A stretch of DNA of 64,000 nt from Melioribacteraceae bacterium (GTDB lineage Bacteria > Bacteroidota > Ignavibacteria > Ignavibacteriales > Melioribacteraceae). Both the position numbers and the translations under genes were made by a program. The stretch is taken from assembly GCA_016927595.1 (NCBI GenBank), contig JAFGMI010000042.1:62001-126000 (forward strand). The letters are read 5' to 3'. Under the pieces are notes generated by a model. That model was not told where the DNA came from, did no database searches, and saw only the letters and a program-made list of their open reading frames with translations. Positions 49,176 through 58,029 of the stretch are shown here, piece after piece. How positions within the stretch are numbered: position 1 is the first letter of the stretch; each line of letters starts with the position of its first letter.

Positions 49176-50710
49176 AATCCCAAACCAAATTCATCGATGA
49201 ATATTTTATCGAGTAGTTTCAAGACGCCACCCTTTATCCCGTCGCACTTATGCAAAGGCATTCCTATGAAAACAAGATTATCATCATTATTCTTCAAGCC
49301 TATTATATCGTTGTCTGAAACCTGCGGACTGATAAGATGATAAAGTGCCGATGCGCTTGTCTGCGAAGGGACAAAAGTCCTTACAATATATACAGGCTCG
49401 TTCGTTTTAAGAGCCGGATACAAATTATAATTATTATCCGGTACGATATCCGCACCGGTTATTACGGATGTGATAAATTTCGTTTCAATCGAGTCAATCG
49501 GAAGAAATCCCTGAAGCAGATCAAGATCAATCGATCTGGGCATAAGCAGAGAGAATGCAATCTTGCCGCCGCTGTTCAAATAATTCTGTATTGAAGTCGA
49601 TGCAAGATCGAGGTCGGGTGAATTATCGGTATACCAGAAAATTCCATCGTAAAGCTTAATCGTCTCAGAAAATGTAATGTTTCTGAACGGTACCGGGTTA
49701 CCGATTAAATCCCATACATCGTATTTATCGTACATACTGTAATTGTTAAGGCTGTCGAATTTTTCTTTATAAAAGCTTTTAGAGTTATCATTAATCACGT
49801 AATTATCAATTATCAGAATTTTACCTCTCGGTTTTTTAACATACCAGTGACCGGATGTATCGGGTAAAGAAATAAAATTGGTCCTGGCACCTGAAATATC
49901 TTCAGCCTGAACAAAGAACCTGTTGTCGCTATCAAATTTAAGTCCGTTCAATTTCGAGTCGGCAATAAAATTTTCATTCCCGTTCAACAATATTTCCATT
50001 TGAGGATTTTCCGTGTCGAACTGATCCGTGCGTAAAGTAACAAGTCTGATTGTTCCGTCAATTGATACGAAGCTGCTTGTATCATTAACAGCAATATTAA
50101 TTTTTGAAATAGACTCATCGCCATCTATATCCGAAGCATTCCATCTGAAGGTCATAATAGGGAATGATGTGTCCGGCAGAACAGTAAGTTCGTTCCACTC
50201 GATTTCCGGTTTCGAATTCTTTATCGGAAATTGCTGCGAAGCCGGAGACGGATCGATATCACCAATATCAATAAACTCCTCACCATCATCATAAGTTGCA
50301 TTATTATTTACATCATTAAATGGTTCGGGACCCAGATCAATGCCGTTTCTATCTATATTGCTATCATATATCCCATTAGAATTATTATCTACAGCCATTA
50401 TATAAAAAACATAATCCGTATCATTGGCGCCGATTCGAAGAGCAAATTCCATGCTGTTAAGACCGGTAAATTCCCAGTCCGATCCGTTCCATGAGTAATA
50501 GTATCCCACAACTAATCCATCCGGATCATCACCCTGCCAGTGAAGTTCTATGCGGCTTGGCTGCTGGCTGATAACATCGTCTGGATAAATAAACAGATTA
50601 GTTTCCGGCGGCTGATTCTCAAGTTTATTATCAGTCAGTTTTTCCGTACAGTACCAGAACCCGAAAAGCACCGGGACGATCAGTAATATTTCAATTAACT
50701 TTTTAAACAA
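49172..50710 (-). CDS. Secreted multi-domain protein with EF-hand-like loops and C-terminal GATase-like domain
   Basis: 512 residues; N-terminal signal-like hydrophobic segment ending near WYC at residue 21, although the residues before the Cys do not form a canonical lipobox. Two beta-sandwich (fibronectin-like) segments (about 35-130 and 170-285) flank a D/N-rich stretch, DNNSNGIYDSNIDRNG and DVNNNATYDDGEEFID, which resembles calcium-binding loops. The last 220 residues (from GKILIIDNY) look like a class I glutamine-amidotransferase-like fold, without a recognisable catalytic triad. It overlaps the TonB receptor by 4 bp and may be its surface partner. Family not recognised with certainty. 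Confidence 0.7.
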   Translation of the reverse strand: MFKKLIEILLIVPVLFGFWYCTEKLTDNKLENQPPETNLFIYPDDVISQQPSRIELHWQGDDPDGLVVGYYYSWNGSDWEFTGLNSMEFALRIGANDTDYVFYIMAVDNNSNGIYDSNIDRNGIDLGPEPFNDVNNNATYDDGEEFIDIGDIDPSPASQQFPIKNSKPEIEWNELTVLPDTSFPIMTFRWNASDIDGDESISKINIAVNDTSSFVSIDGTIRLVTLRTDQFDTENPQMEILLNGNENFIADSKLNGLKFDSDNRFFVQAEDISGARTNFISLPDTSGHWYVKKPRGKILIIDNYVINDNSKSFYKEKFDSLNNYSMYDKYDVWDLIGNPVPFRNITFSETIKLYDGIFWYTDNSPDLDLASTSIQNYLNSGGKIAFSLLMPRSIDLDLLQGFLPIDSIETKFITSVITGADIVPDNNYNLYPALKTNEPVYIVRTFVPSQTSASALYHLISPQVSDNDIIGLKNNDDNLVFIGMPLHKCDGIKGGVLKLLDKIFIDEFGLGL

Positions 50711-50749
50711 ATTCTTCTCTGCATCACTTAAAAGGTAAATTTATAATTA

Positions 50750-52843
50750 TTACTTAATCAGCATCATTTTTCTAACCGAATTAAATTCTCCGGCATCGAT
50801 TGAATAAAAATATAATCCGGATGATAATCCACTTGCATTGAATTTCACTTTATGATAACCGGCATTTCTGGTCTCATCGATTAACTTTGCGATTTCCTGT
50901 CCCAGTATATTAAAAATCCGGATTCTCACTTCAGCGGTTTTAGGCAGCGCAAATTCAATAACCGTTGAAGGATTAAAAGGATTGGGATAATTCTGATTCA
51001 AAGCAAAATCAGCGGGAATATCTGAATCGTCAACAGAAACAACCGGCGGGAAAACAAAGTCATCATTATTTCGCGGAATCAGTTTATAATTATTGAATGA
51101 ATAGTACATAACGCCGGTAATTTCTTCTATTTCCGTGCCTGCATCAAGAAATACCAGCGTAGTGTCATCAATTAGCAGCGGATCCCATAAATTATGATAT
51201 TTATGGTCACCGTCCTGAAGTTCAACTCTTGTATCCCCGCTGCCGTCATTCACCAGTATTTCACCATAATTACTGCTTCCGTCGGCATTATAATTTGAAA
51301 CCTCAGCATCAACATATTTCACCAGAACACCTTCCCATTGTTCAGCATTAATACTTCCATTCGGGAGAAAATCTACCGACCCGGTTTGTACAACTTCAGC
51401 CTCAGGCAGTTCATTACCGGAGCTGACAACAGATGCCTGAGAAGGCTGATTTATATCTTCCAGTTCTGTAAAGTCAAAGTATTCTGCAACCGTACCGGTT
51501 ACGGTAACTAAGTCGCCTTTCCTGAATTTTAAGACTTCGGTACCGAACAGACTTATACCGCTCCAAGGTCCGCCCTCTTCATCCTGAATATAGACTGTGT
51601 TCCCGAGATCACTCGTATCAGCTGTTACAATACCGGAAACCGTAACTTCATAACCTTGCAGCGAACTCATTCCGCTACCAAAGGGACTATATTGTATATC
51701 CTTTATATCCGGAGAACTTGTTTTAGCGAAAAAGAAAAGTTTACCCGCAACTGTATCGGCGGGTTCCACCGTTATATTGCCGAGGTCATCTTGAGCGGTA
51801 AGGTAATAATCAATTATCACGTCATCCTGAAAAACGGCAGGTATAGTTGCCGAGTAAACCGAATCGCCCGAAGTATTCATCTGAACATGATTAAGCGAAC
51901 CGCCGTCAACTCTGTAATGCAGATCCGCTCTCGCTACCGTACCATCGGCATCATAGATTTTGCTGGTAATTTCAACATCAGTATCAGGAAGGGCGATTGC
52001 AGTATTTCTATGAATAGAGGAGATTGTCGGAGGTGCGGCACCAACTTTAATATCACCCGGGTACAGTGGAACTATATAATATGTATCCTCCCTTGTTGTC
52101 AGCGCACCGCGAATATATTCAATAGCAGAGCCATCAACGGGAGGCTCATAATCGGTTAAACCCGTAAGCCTGTTTCCATCTGAAGCAACTTTAAAGAACG
52201 ATGATTGTGTATAAACCATAAGGTGATTGCCGTTACCGTCATTCAGGCGGAAATATCCATTGGTAACATTTCTGTCACTCGTTGTAAAATTTTTCAGTAT
52301 AACGTACATCCCTTCGTATTTTTCACCTTCGGGATTCTTTTCTCCGCCGTTCATCAGTGCATCCATGCTTACTTCAACCGGATCAGGTCTTTTGGGAAGC
52401 TGACTGATAACCTCAACCGGGGCAATCGGATCTAACAACACAAAGAACTCAGTCGTTGATATGTATTCACTAACAACACCTGTAACCCTGATTACCTGGG
52501 CTGTATCCACGAGATCGAAGAATGTGTTCTGATTGACTCCCGTTGTATCGTCCTGCAGCACGAGCATTCCGCCCCAGGGCTGACCGTCTACATCCTGCAT
52601 ATAAACCGACCATCTGCCACCCGCCCAAATTATCGGACGCCTGTCATTTTGCGCATCGACTACTGGTGCAACCGTAACAACGCCTTCGATGGTAAGTGTA
52701 TCGCCGTCTCTTGGCGAGGCTACATCCCCTGTGTTAGCGATATCATCAATAAACTGTATATCGCTTATTTTAACTGTAGGGTAAGTTTGCGCATAGAATG
52801 ATGAACAGATAAAAAGCAATGTAAGTAGTAAACACTTTTTCAT
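50750..52843 (-). CDS. Secreted tandem OB-fold-like (DUF5689-type) protein with T9SS sorting domain
   Basis: 697 residues: signal peptide (about 1-18), two OB-fold-like modules (about 20-265 and 380-600; TIEGVVTVAPVVD, YMQDVDGQPWGGM, then VSGIVTADTSDLG, YIQDEEGGPWSGI), a fibronectin-like segment between them (about 270-375), and a T9SS domain with NYPNPFNPST and a final RKMMLIK. Comparable OB-like modules are fused to EEP nucleases in ExeM/YhcR-type extracellular nucleases. Here the OB-like protein and the EEP enzyme are separate genes of one operon. Nucleic acid binding is therefore suggested, not shown. Confidence 0.8.
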   Translation of the reverse strand: MKKCLLLTLLFICSSFYAQTYPTVKISDIQFIDDIANTGDVASPRDGDTLTIEGVVTVAPVVDAQNDRRPIIWAGGRWSVYMQDVDGQPWGGMLVLQDDTTGVNQNTFFDLVDTAQVIRVTGVVSEYISTTEFFVLLDPIAPVEVISQLPKRPDPVEVSMDALMNGGEKNPEGEKYEGMYVILKNFTTSDRNVTNGYFRLNDGNGNHLMVYTQSSFFKVASDGNRLTGLTDYEPPVDGSAIEYIRGALTTREDTYYIVPLYPGDIKVGAAPPTISSIHRNTAIALPDTDVEITSKIYDADGTVARADLHYRVDGGSLNHVQMNTSGDSVYSATIPAVFQDDVIIDYYLTAQDDLGNITVEPADTVAGKLFFFAKTSSPDIKDIQYSPFGSGMSSLQGYEVTVSGIVTADTSDLGNTVYIQDEEGGPWSGISLFGTEVLKFRKGDLVTVTGTVAEYFDFTELEDINQPSQASVVSSGNELPEAEVVQTGSVDFLPNGSINAEQWEGVLVKYVDAEVSNYNADGSSNYGEILVNDGSGDTRVELQDGDHKYHNLWDPLLIDDTTLVFLDAGTEIEEITGVMYYSFNNYKLIPRNNDDFVFPPVVSVDDSDIPADFALNQNYPNPFNPSTVIEFALPKTAEVRIRIFNILGQEIAKLIDETRNAGYHKVKFNASGLSSGLYFYSIDAGEFNSVRKMMLIK

Positions 52844-52855
52844 ATTAATTATCCC

Positions 52856-54940
52856 TTACTTAATTACTAAAAATTTTCCAATCTTTATATTATCCGATCG
52901 AAGATCTTTAACTGAAAACAAATACAGTCCCGTTGCAACAGCCTGGTCATTTTCCGTAACTAGATCCCAGGCATGTTCGCCGCCTGACATTTTCTGCGAA
53001 CCATCGGCATAAGTTTCAAACCAACGCACGTCTGATCCGTTGCTGAGCTGGTTGTGGTGTATTCGTTTTACTATATCGCCCGAAAGAGTATAAATTGTTA
53101 TCTCACATTCTTCGGGCAGATTATAAAAATAAATTTTCCTTAAACGTTCCGAACTTCCGTCCCAGTAAGCATTGCCGTAATAGGGATTCGGATATACCCC
53201 GACTTTAGATTCTTCATCATTAACGGCAGGAGTACCCGGAAGAATTCTTTGTGCAGATGCAAGCTTGGCTGATTCCAAACTTTCCAATTTGTTTTCAGGA
53301 TCACCGGTATCAAAAGCAGTCACGGAGTAAACATACTGCCATCCGTTCAGAAGATTATTTATTTCGAATTTATACTTATACTCAATATCATCATCAGCAA
53401 ATTTAACAGGCTGTTCAAGTTCAATAAAAGAGAAACCCGTATTGAACCCAAGATCATTATCCTTCCTGTCAAATTCTGCGATCAGTGTCATGGAAGCAAG
53501 AACGTCCTGGGCTTCAGACAAATCGAATCCTGCATTTGTACGATAAATACGATAACCCTCAAAATCCTTTTTAACGGAAATAGGGTCGATTGAATCTTCG
53601 GCACGGGCGTCCCAATAGACTGTAACTTTCTGCGATTCGGGTACAACTTTAACTATAGGTGTAAGGGGCGGACTCGGAAGAATATATCTTGTGATTGAGC
53701 CATCACCGTCCAAATCTTCCCCCGTATCGAGTACACCGTTCCCGTTTCTGTCCTCACCATGATAAGCTCTTAATGCCCAGCTTGCATTTCTATAAAGATT
53801 TTCCTTTTGTGCTTCGGTATCGCTTGCAGGATTTTCGAAACCTGCTTTTTTCGCGGCAACAATTGCAAATGTAATATTAATGGAATCACCCGGTGCAAGC
53901 GTTTCGAAATCACCTGCAGAAATAAGCATTGATCTGTTACTGGCACCTCTGAGAGATGAAGGGTTTACACCGGAATTATATTTATTATTGCCTCCGAAAT
54001 AGCCCTGGAGTTTTCTGTATCTGTCAACATCATTCTGAGGCATAAAGAAATTCGGGTCATCCGTGTTCCTGAACTGCCAGCTTGTAAATGCGACAGTATC
54101 GAATTCAGTATCCGAACCAAGATACTGAATACCAATATAACTGTCGGTAAAGCCGATATCGCCCGCAGCATCAAATTCGTAAGCAATAAAGAGAGAATCG
54201 TCGTACCCGTTGCCGCTTTTATTGAAAAACGCACCGCCGCTTCTGGGTGAAGTAACATTTGTATTACGGACGACAGTGTCCGTCCATAATCCTACGTAAA
54301 TGCTGTCGATATATTTATCCGAAACATTTTTAATCCAGTAGTTCATAATCACAAAATAATTTGCGAATGAAAAATTCCAGGCATATGTTTCCTGGTGAAC
54401 GCTAAGACCGAGCGGTTTATGATCGACGATCAGTTCACCGTTACTGAAAACAAGACTTGTATCGGAAAAGTCAATTACAAAATCCTGGTGAGATACCGCA
54501 TCGGGTTTAAAGAATCTTGATTCGGTAAGAGAAGATTTTTCCACAACTACATCAGCAGGTTTATTAGTAAATTCGAACCCGCCGCCTCTTGTAGATATCG
54601 AGGAAGCATCTACAGCTCCTGTTGTAACGAAAGGACCGGTTTTGTTACTTCCCGTTGCATCGGTGCTCAAAAACGCACCGATCCATAAACCACCGTCAAA
54701 AATATGTTCAATACCGCTTCCGAGCGGATATTCGCATGAAGGCTGGTCGGGCCATTTTGAGAAACCATGACCATAGGTACCAAAGTTCGTTACCGTTAAA
54801 CCGATATTTCCAACATTTGTAAATTTCGAGTCGTCGTCTTTGAGCAGTTTTCCTAGTCTGTATTCTTTATCATCTGAATCGAATGTAAAGGCAGCTATCA
54901 GAAATATTGTCAGTAATAATAGAAAGTTATAATGTCTCAT
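52856..54940 (-). CDS. Secreted protein with calcium-loop-like segment and T9SS-like C-terminal domain
   Basis: 694 residues, signal peptide (about 1-18). The N-terminal 400 residues are beta-rich and repeat themes such as FVIMNYWIKNVSDK and LAPGDSINITFA, common in large secreted proteins of this phylum. Around 410 there is DRNGNGVLDTGEDLDGDGS, resembling paired calcium-binding loops, followed by a fibronectin-like region with PESQKVTVYWDA. The C-terminus (VGVYPNPYYGNAY to IKIGKFLVIK) is a sorting-type domain that is longer than usual. First gene of the seven-gene block, 12 bp ahead of the OB-fold-like gene. No enzymatic motif recognised. Confidence 0.78.
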   Translation of the reverse strand: MRHYNFLLLLTIFLIAAFTFDSDDKEYRLGKLLKDDDSKFTNVGNIGLTVTNFGTYGHGFSKWPDQPSCEYPLGSGIEHIFDGGLWIGAFLSTDATGSNKTGPFVTTGAVDASSISTRGGGFEFTNKPADVVVEKSSLTESRFFKPDAVSHQDFVIDFSDTSLVFSNGELIVDHKPLGLSVHQETYAWNFSFANYFVIMNYWIKNVSDKYIDSIYVGLWTDTVVRNTNVTSPRSGGAFFNKSGNGYDDSLFIAYEFDAAGDIGFTDSYIGIQYLGSDTEFDTVAFTSWQFRNTDDPNFFMPQNDVDRYRKLQGYFGGNNKYNSGVNPSSLRGASNRSMLISAGDFETLAPGDSINITFAIVAAKKAGFENPASDTEAQKENLYRNASWALRAYHGEDRNGNGVLDTGEDLDGDGSITRYILPSPPLTPIVKVVPESQKVTVYWDARAEDSIDPISVKKDFEGYRIYRTNAGFDLSEAQDVLASMTLIAEFDRKDNDLGFNTGFSFIELEQPVKFADDDIEYKYKFEINNLLNGWQYVYSVTAFDTGDPENKLESLESAKLASAQRILPGTPAVNDEESKVGVYPNPYYGNAYWDGSSERLRKIYFYNLPEECEITIYTLSGDIVKRIHHNQLSNGSDVRWFETYADGSQKMSGGEHAWDLVTENDQAVATGLYLFSVKDLRSDNIKIGKFLVIK

Positions 54941-55035
54941 TAAATTATCTAATTCCTAAAAACAGGGGTATAAAATAGACAACTGGGAACCGTATTTCAA
55001 TTAAAAAAAGCTTGTATTCAACGAGTAATTTACAT

Positions 55036-55065
55036 AAAAAAACCCGTCTTTAAACAAAGACGGGT
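55036..55065 (-). terminator. Intrinsic terminator of the kor/vor operon
   Basis: Perfect 10-bp stem ACCCGTCTTT and AAAGACGGGT (55042-55051, 55056-55065) with a 4-base loop. On the minus strand a seven-base T-run follows (complement of 55036-55042). It lies 20 bp after the gamma-subunit stop and separates that operon from the secretion cluster. Confidence 0.9.
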
Positions 55066-55085
55066 CTTTAAATCATGAAGAATAA

Positions 55086-55640
55086 TTATGCAGATACTTC
55101 AACCTCACCAACTAATTCACTGCCCTTTTTTATTGCTTCTTCATTAAGAGGAATCAGGTTATGATAACGCTCGGGGAGAACCTGCTTTAACCCCTTGAGA
55201 ATATTATCCATTCCGATTATAGGTTTCTTCTTCAGGAATGCACCCAGCATAATCATATTGAGAATTTTTGTATTCTTCATCTTTGCTGCTTCCGAACTTG
55301 CAGCTATACCAATTATTTGTATATCATTCCTGGTAGGGGGATTTATAACATTAGTACTTTCATATATGATAAGACCTCCGGGTTTAACGGAGTTTTCAAA
55401 CTTATCGACAGACGGCTGATTGAGTGCAATAACCGTATCGAACCTGGAAATAATCGGCGAACTAATTTTAGAATCGCTTATAATTGTAATACAATTGGCG
55501 GTGCCGCCTCTCATTTCGGGGCCATAGGAAGGCATCCAGCTAACTTCCTTATTCTCCATCATACCTGCATAACAAAGTATCATTCCCATCGATAGAACAC
55601 CCTGTCCGCCAAAACCTGCAATTATAATTTCTTCTGTCAT
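55086..55640 (-). CDS. korC: 2-oxoacid:ferredoxin oxidoreductase gamma subunit
   Basis: Gamma subunit of a multi-subunit 2-oxoacid:ferredoxin oxidoreductase. N-terminal AGFGGQGVLSMGMIL (near residues 8-22) and WMPSYGPEMRGGTANC (near 35-50) are family hallmarks. 184 residues. Last gene of the D-A-B-C order, 85 bp after the beta gene, a wider gap than the 4-bp overlaps upstream. The terminator follows at 55036-55065. Confidence 0.93.
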   Translation of the reverse strand: MTEEIIIAGFGGQGVLSMGMILCYAGMMENKEVSWMPSYGPEMRGGTANCITIISDSKISSPIISRFDTVIALNQPSVDKFENSVKPGGLIIYESTNVINPPTRNDIQIIGIAASSEAAKMKNTKILNMIMLGAFLKKKPIIGMDNILKGLKQVLPERYHNLIPLNEEAIKKGSELVGEVEVSA

Positions 55641-55725
55641 AATTCAATTCTCCCCTGCCGCGAACAACCGGCAGTAATTTTAATTCGTATGAAAGAATCA
55701 TTCACAACAATACTGGAATAATTTT

Positions 55726-56544
55726 TTATTTACCGTCCGGTGTTTTCAAATCTCCTAACGGATAATACGGAAGCATATTATCCTCAAGCCATTTATTAGA
55801 TTCAACCGGTGTCATTTTCCAGTTTGAAGGACAATTGGATACAACTTCAATAAAACAAGTGCCCTTGTTCTGTTTCTGATATTCAAACGATTTTTGAATA
55901 GCCTTTTTCATTTTACGTACATTGGTCGGCTTGTGTACCGACTGACGCGTTACATAATATGTGCCCGGTAACTGAGCCACCAGGTCTGTCATCTTTAAAG
56001 GAGCTCCCATTGTAATTACATCTCTTCCGAATGGTGAAGTTGTGGATTTCATATCGGGAAGCGTAGTCGGAGCCATTTGACCGCCTGTCATACCGTATAT
56101 ACCGTTATTTATGAAGATGATCAGAATATTCTCACCCCTGTTGCAAGTATGAATTGTTTCTCCTGTTCCGATTGCAGCGAGGTCGCCGTCACCCTGATAT
56201 GAAAAGACCAATTTCTCAGGAAGTACACGTTTAATTCCGGTGGCTACTGCAGATGCTCTGCCATGAGCTGCTTCTGACATGTCAATATTCAGATAATTAT
56301 AAGCAAGTACCGAACAACCGACAGGTGCAACTCCGATAACATCGTTGAGAATTCCCATTTCTTCGATCACTTCAGCAAGCAGCCTATGTACAACACCATG
56401 CCCGCAACCCGGGCAGTAATGCATCGGAGTATCATATAATGCACTTTTCGGTGCTTCGTAAACAATGTTATCATTTATACAGATACTTTCTTCCTGAATC
56501 ATTTCCTCGTAGTGCTGATCGTCCAGCATTTTTTTCTCACTCAT
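55726..56544 (-). CDS. korB: 2-oxoacid:ferredoxin oxidoreductase beta subunit (TPP-binding)
   Basis: Thiamine diphosphate-binding subunit. YCPGCGHGVVHRLL (near 43-56) and GVAPVGCSVLAYNYL are followed by the TPP motif GDGDLAAIGTGE ... INNGIYGMTGGQ. 272 residues, which fits the 2-oxoglutarate/2-ketoisovalerate type rather than pyruvate (PFOR). Overlaps the alpha gene by 4 bp. The reaction converts a 2-oxoacid and CoA to acyl-CoA, CO2 and reduced ferredoxin, reversibly in some lineages. Confidence 0.95.
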   Translation of the reverse strand: MSEKKMLDDQHYEEMIQEESICINDNIVYEAPKSALYDTPMHYCPGCGHGVVHRLLAEVIEEMGILNDVIGVAPVGCSVLAYNYLNIDMSEAAHGRASAVATGIKRVLPEKLVFSYQGDGDLAAIGTGETIHTCNRGENILIIFINNGIYGMTGGQMAPTTLPDMKSTTSPFGRDVITMGAPLKMTDLVAQLPGTYYVTRQSVHKPTNVRKMKKAIQKSFEYQKQNKGTCFIEVVSNCPSNWKMTPVESNKWLEDNMLPYYPLGDLKTPDGK

Positions 56545-57608
56545 ACAGCACCTCCAATAAATTTTTCTTCTAATTTATCCAGAATTTCCTCGGGTGACGG
56601 CACAATACCGCCCATTCTCCCGTGAAATCTGACGGGCACACTTCCCTCGAGAGCAAGACGTACATCCTCAATCATTTGTCCCGAATTCATCTCAACATCA
56701 AGTATTCCTTTTTTATTTGATGCAACTTCTTTCAATTGCTGGTAAGGGAACGGGAAAAGTGTTATCGGTCTGAACACGCCTACTTTAATGCCCTTCTCGC
56801 GGGCTAAGTCGGCTGATTTCTGACAGATACGTGCGACCAAACCGTATGCGACTATAATGTAATCCGCATCTTCACAATTAATTGCCTGGTATCTTATCTC
56901 GTTCTTTTCAATTTCTCTGTACTTCTTTTGCAGATGGTGATTCAGGACTTCCATTTCATCGGGTTTTAAATGAAGCGAGGTAATAACTCTTCCGTTACCG
57001 TTTTTACGACCAGTAGTTGCCCATTCCAGTTCTTTAAACTCTCTGGACATCTGCGGTTTGAGTTCTACCTTCTCCATCATTTGACCGAGTGCGCCGTCTG
57101 TAAGAATTAAAACAGGATTCCTGTACTTAAAAGCTAATTCGAATGAAAGTCCCACAAAATCAGCCATTTCCTGAACTGTAGAAGGAGCAAGTACAATTAA
57201 CCGATAATCTCCATGCCCGCCGCCTTTAACAGATTGGAAATAATCTCCCTGTGCAGGTTGAATTGTTCCGAGTCCCGGACCCCCTCTGTTAACGTTTACT
57301 AATAGGCAGGGAAGTTCGGCACATGCGATATAAGATATACCTTCCTGCATAAGACTTATTCCCGGGCTGGAAGACGAGGTCATAACTTTTTTGCCAGTCC
57401 CGGCAGCACCGTAGACCATATTGATCGAAGCTATTTCACTTTCAGCCTGCAATACAGTCATTCCTGTTCTATTATTAGCTTCACGGCTCAGGTATTCAAG
57501 AACTTCCGATTGCGGAGTAATAGGATAACCGAAATATGCGTCACAACCGGCTCTGATTGCGGCTTCTGCCAATGCTTCATTACCTTTCATTAATTTTAAT
57601 TCTTTCAT
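56541..57608 (-). CDS. korA: 2-oxoacid:ferredoxin oxidoreductase alpha subunit (VorB/KorA type)
   Basis: Alpha subunit with FGYPITPQSEVLEYLS (near residues 22-37), AAGTGKKVMTSSSSPGISLM (near 67-86) and GGGHGDYRLIVLAPS. The pattern is that of proteins named VorB (3-methyl-2-oxobutanoate) or KorA (2-oxoglutarate); sequence alone cannot separate the two. 355 residues, complete. It overlaps the ferredoxin gene by 4 bp and the beta gene by 4 bp, so the three are coupled. In this phylum either branched-chain or reductive-cycle use is possible. Confidence 0.93.
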   Translation of the reverse strand: MKELKLMKGNEALAEAAIRAGCDAYFGYPITPQSEVLEYLSREANNRTGMTVLQAESEIASINMVYGAAGTGKKVMTSSSSPGISLMQEGISYIACAELPCLLVNVNRGGPGLGTIQPAQGDYFQSVKGGGHGDYRLIVLAPSTVQEMADFVGLSFELAFKYRNPVLILTDGALGQMMEKVELKPQMSREFKELEWATTGRKNGNGRVITSLHLKPDEMEVLNHHLQKKYREIEKNEIRYQAINCEDADYIIVAYGLVARICQKSADLAREKGIKVGVFRPITLFPFPYQQLKEVASNKKGILDVEMNSGQMIEDVRLALEGSVPVRFHGRMGGIVPSPEEILDKLEEKFIGGAV

Positions 57609-57892
57609 TCTTTCACCGTTACTGTTAAATCCCCAGTTACATTAGATATTTTAGCTACTTGCTGTTTGGCTTTACTCGTCTGTCTGTAAACAGTAATTAC
57701 AGCATCGGGACAAACAAGTGCGCAATTCGCACAACCTGTGCAATTATCCTCAACTTTTACTATATATAAATAACCTTTCTGGTTTACATGTTTGGATTTT
57801 TCCAGCGTACCCTGTGGGCAGGCTGCGATACATAGCTCGCATCCTTTACATTTTTCAATATCGATAACAATATCACCTTTCACTTTTGCCAT
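57605..57892 (-). CDS. korD: 2-oxoacid:ferredoxin oxidoreductase delta subunit, 2x[4Fe-4S] ferredoxin
   Basis: 95-residue ferredoxin-like subunit with two cluster motifs, CKGCELCIAACP (near 14-25) and CTGCANCALVCP (near 50-61). It passes electrons from the TPP subunit towards free ferredoxin. First gene of the operon. The ribosome site CGGAGAAC lies just before the ATG, and a terminator-like hairpin is about 30 bp further upstream. Confidence 0.95.
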   Translation of the reverse strand: MAKVKGDIVIDIEKCKGCELCIAACPQGTLEKSKHVNQKGYLYIVKVEDNCTGCANCALVCPDAVITVYRQTSKAKQQVAKISNVTGDLTVTVKE

Positions 57893-57911
57893 ATTGTTCT
57901 CCGTAAATTCA

Positions 57912-57951
57912 TTTAAAAATAAAAAAGGTTACTAAGCATTTAGTAACCTTT
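57912..57951 (-). terminator. Terminator-like hairpin upstream of korD
   Basis: Perfect 12-bp stem AAAGGTTACTAA and TTAGTAACCTTT (57924-57935, 57940-57951) with loop GCAT. On the minus strand the stem is followed by a T-rich run (complement of 57911-57926). It ends about 20 bp before the korD start, so it could end an upstream transcript or attenuate the kor operon. Confidence 0.75.
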
Positions 57952-58029
57952 CTTTGGAATAAACATTCCAATAATTAGAATATTTAGTATAGCACGAATA
58001 TATGATTTTAGATTAAATTGTCTTTTCAT
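57940..58029 (-). CDS. Possible 29-residue small membrane protein upstream of korD
   Basis: ATG at 58029-58027, stop TAA at 57942-57940. The product starts MKRQFNLKSYIRA and continues with a hydrophobic stretch, ILNILIIGMFI, ending PKKGY. This is basic-hydrophobic-basic, like a small single-pass membrane protein. A moderate purine-rich stretch, GGACGAAG, lies ahead of the start. The stop codon lies inside the loop-side of the terminator stem, so the frame and terminator look like one compact transcription unit. Too short for statistical confidence; chance cannot be excluded. Confidence 0.35.
   Translation of the reverse strand: MKRQFNLKSYIRAILNILIIGMFIPKKGY

Noticed and set aside
46368..50710. 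SusCD-type glycan utilisation pair
   Set aside because: The receptor is SusC-like in layout, but the neighbouring 512-residue protein does not resemble SusD and no glycoside hydrolases are present.
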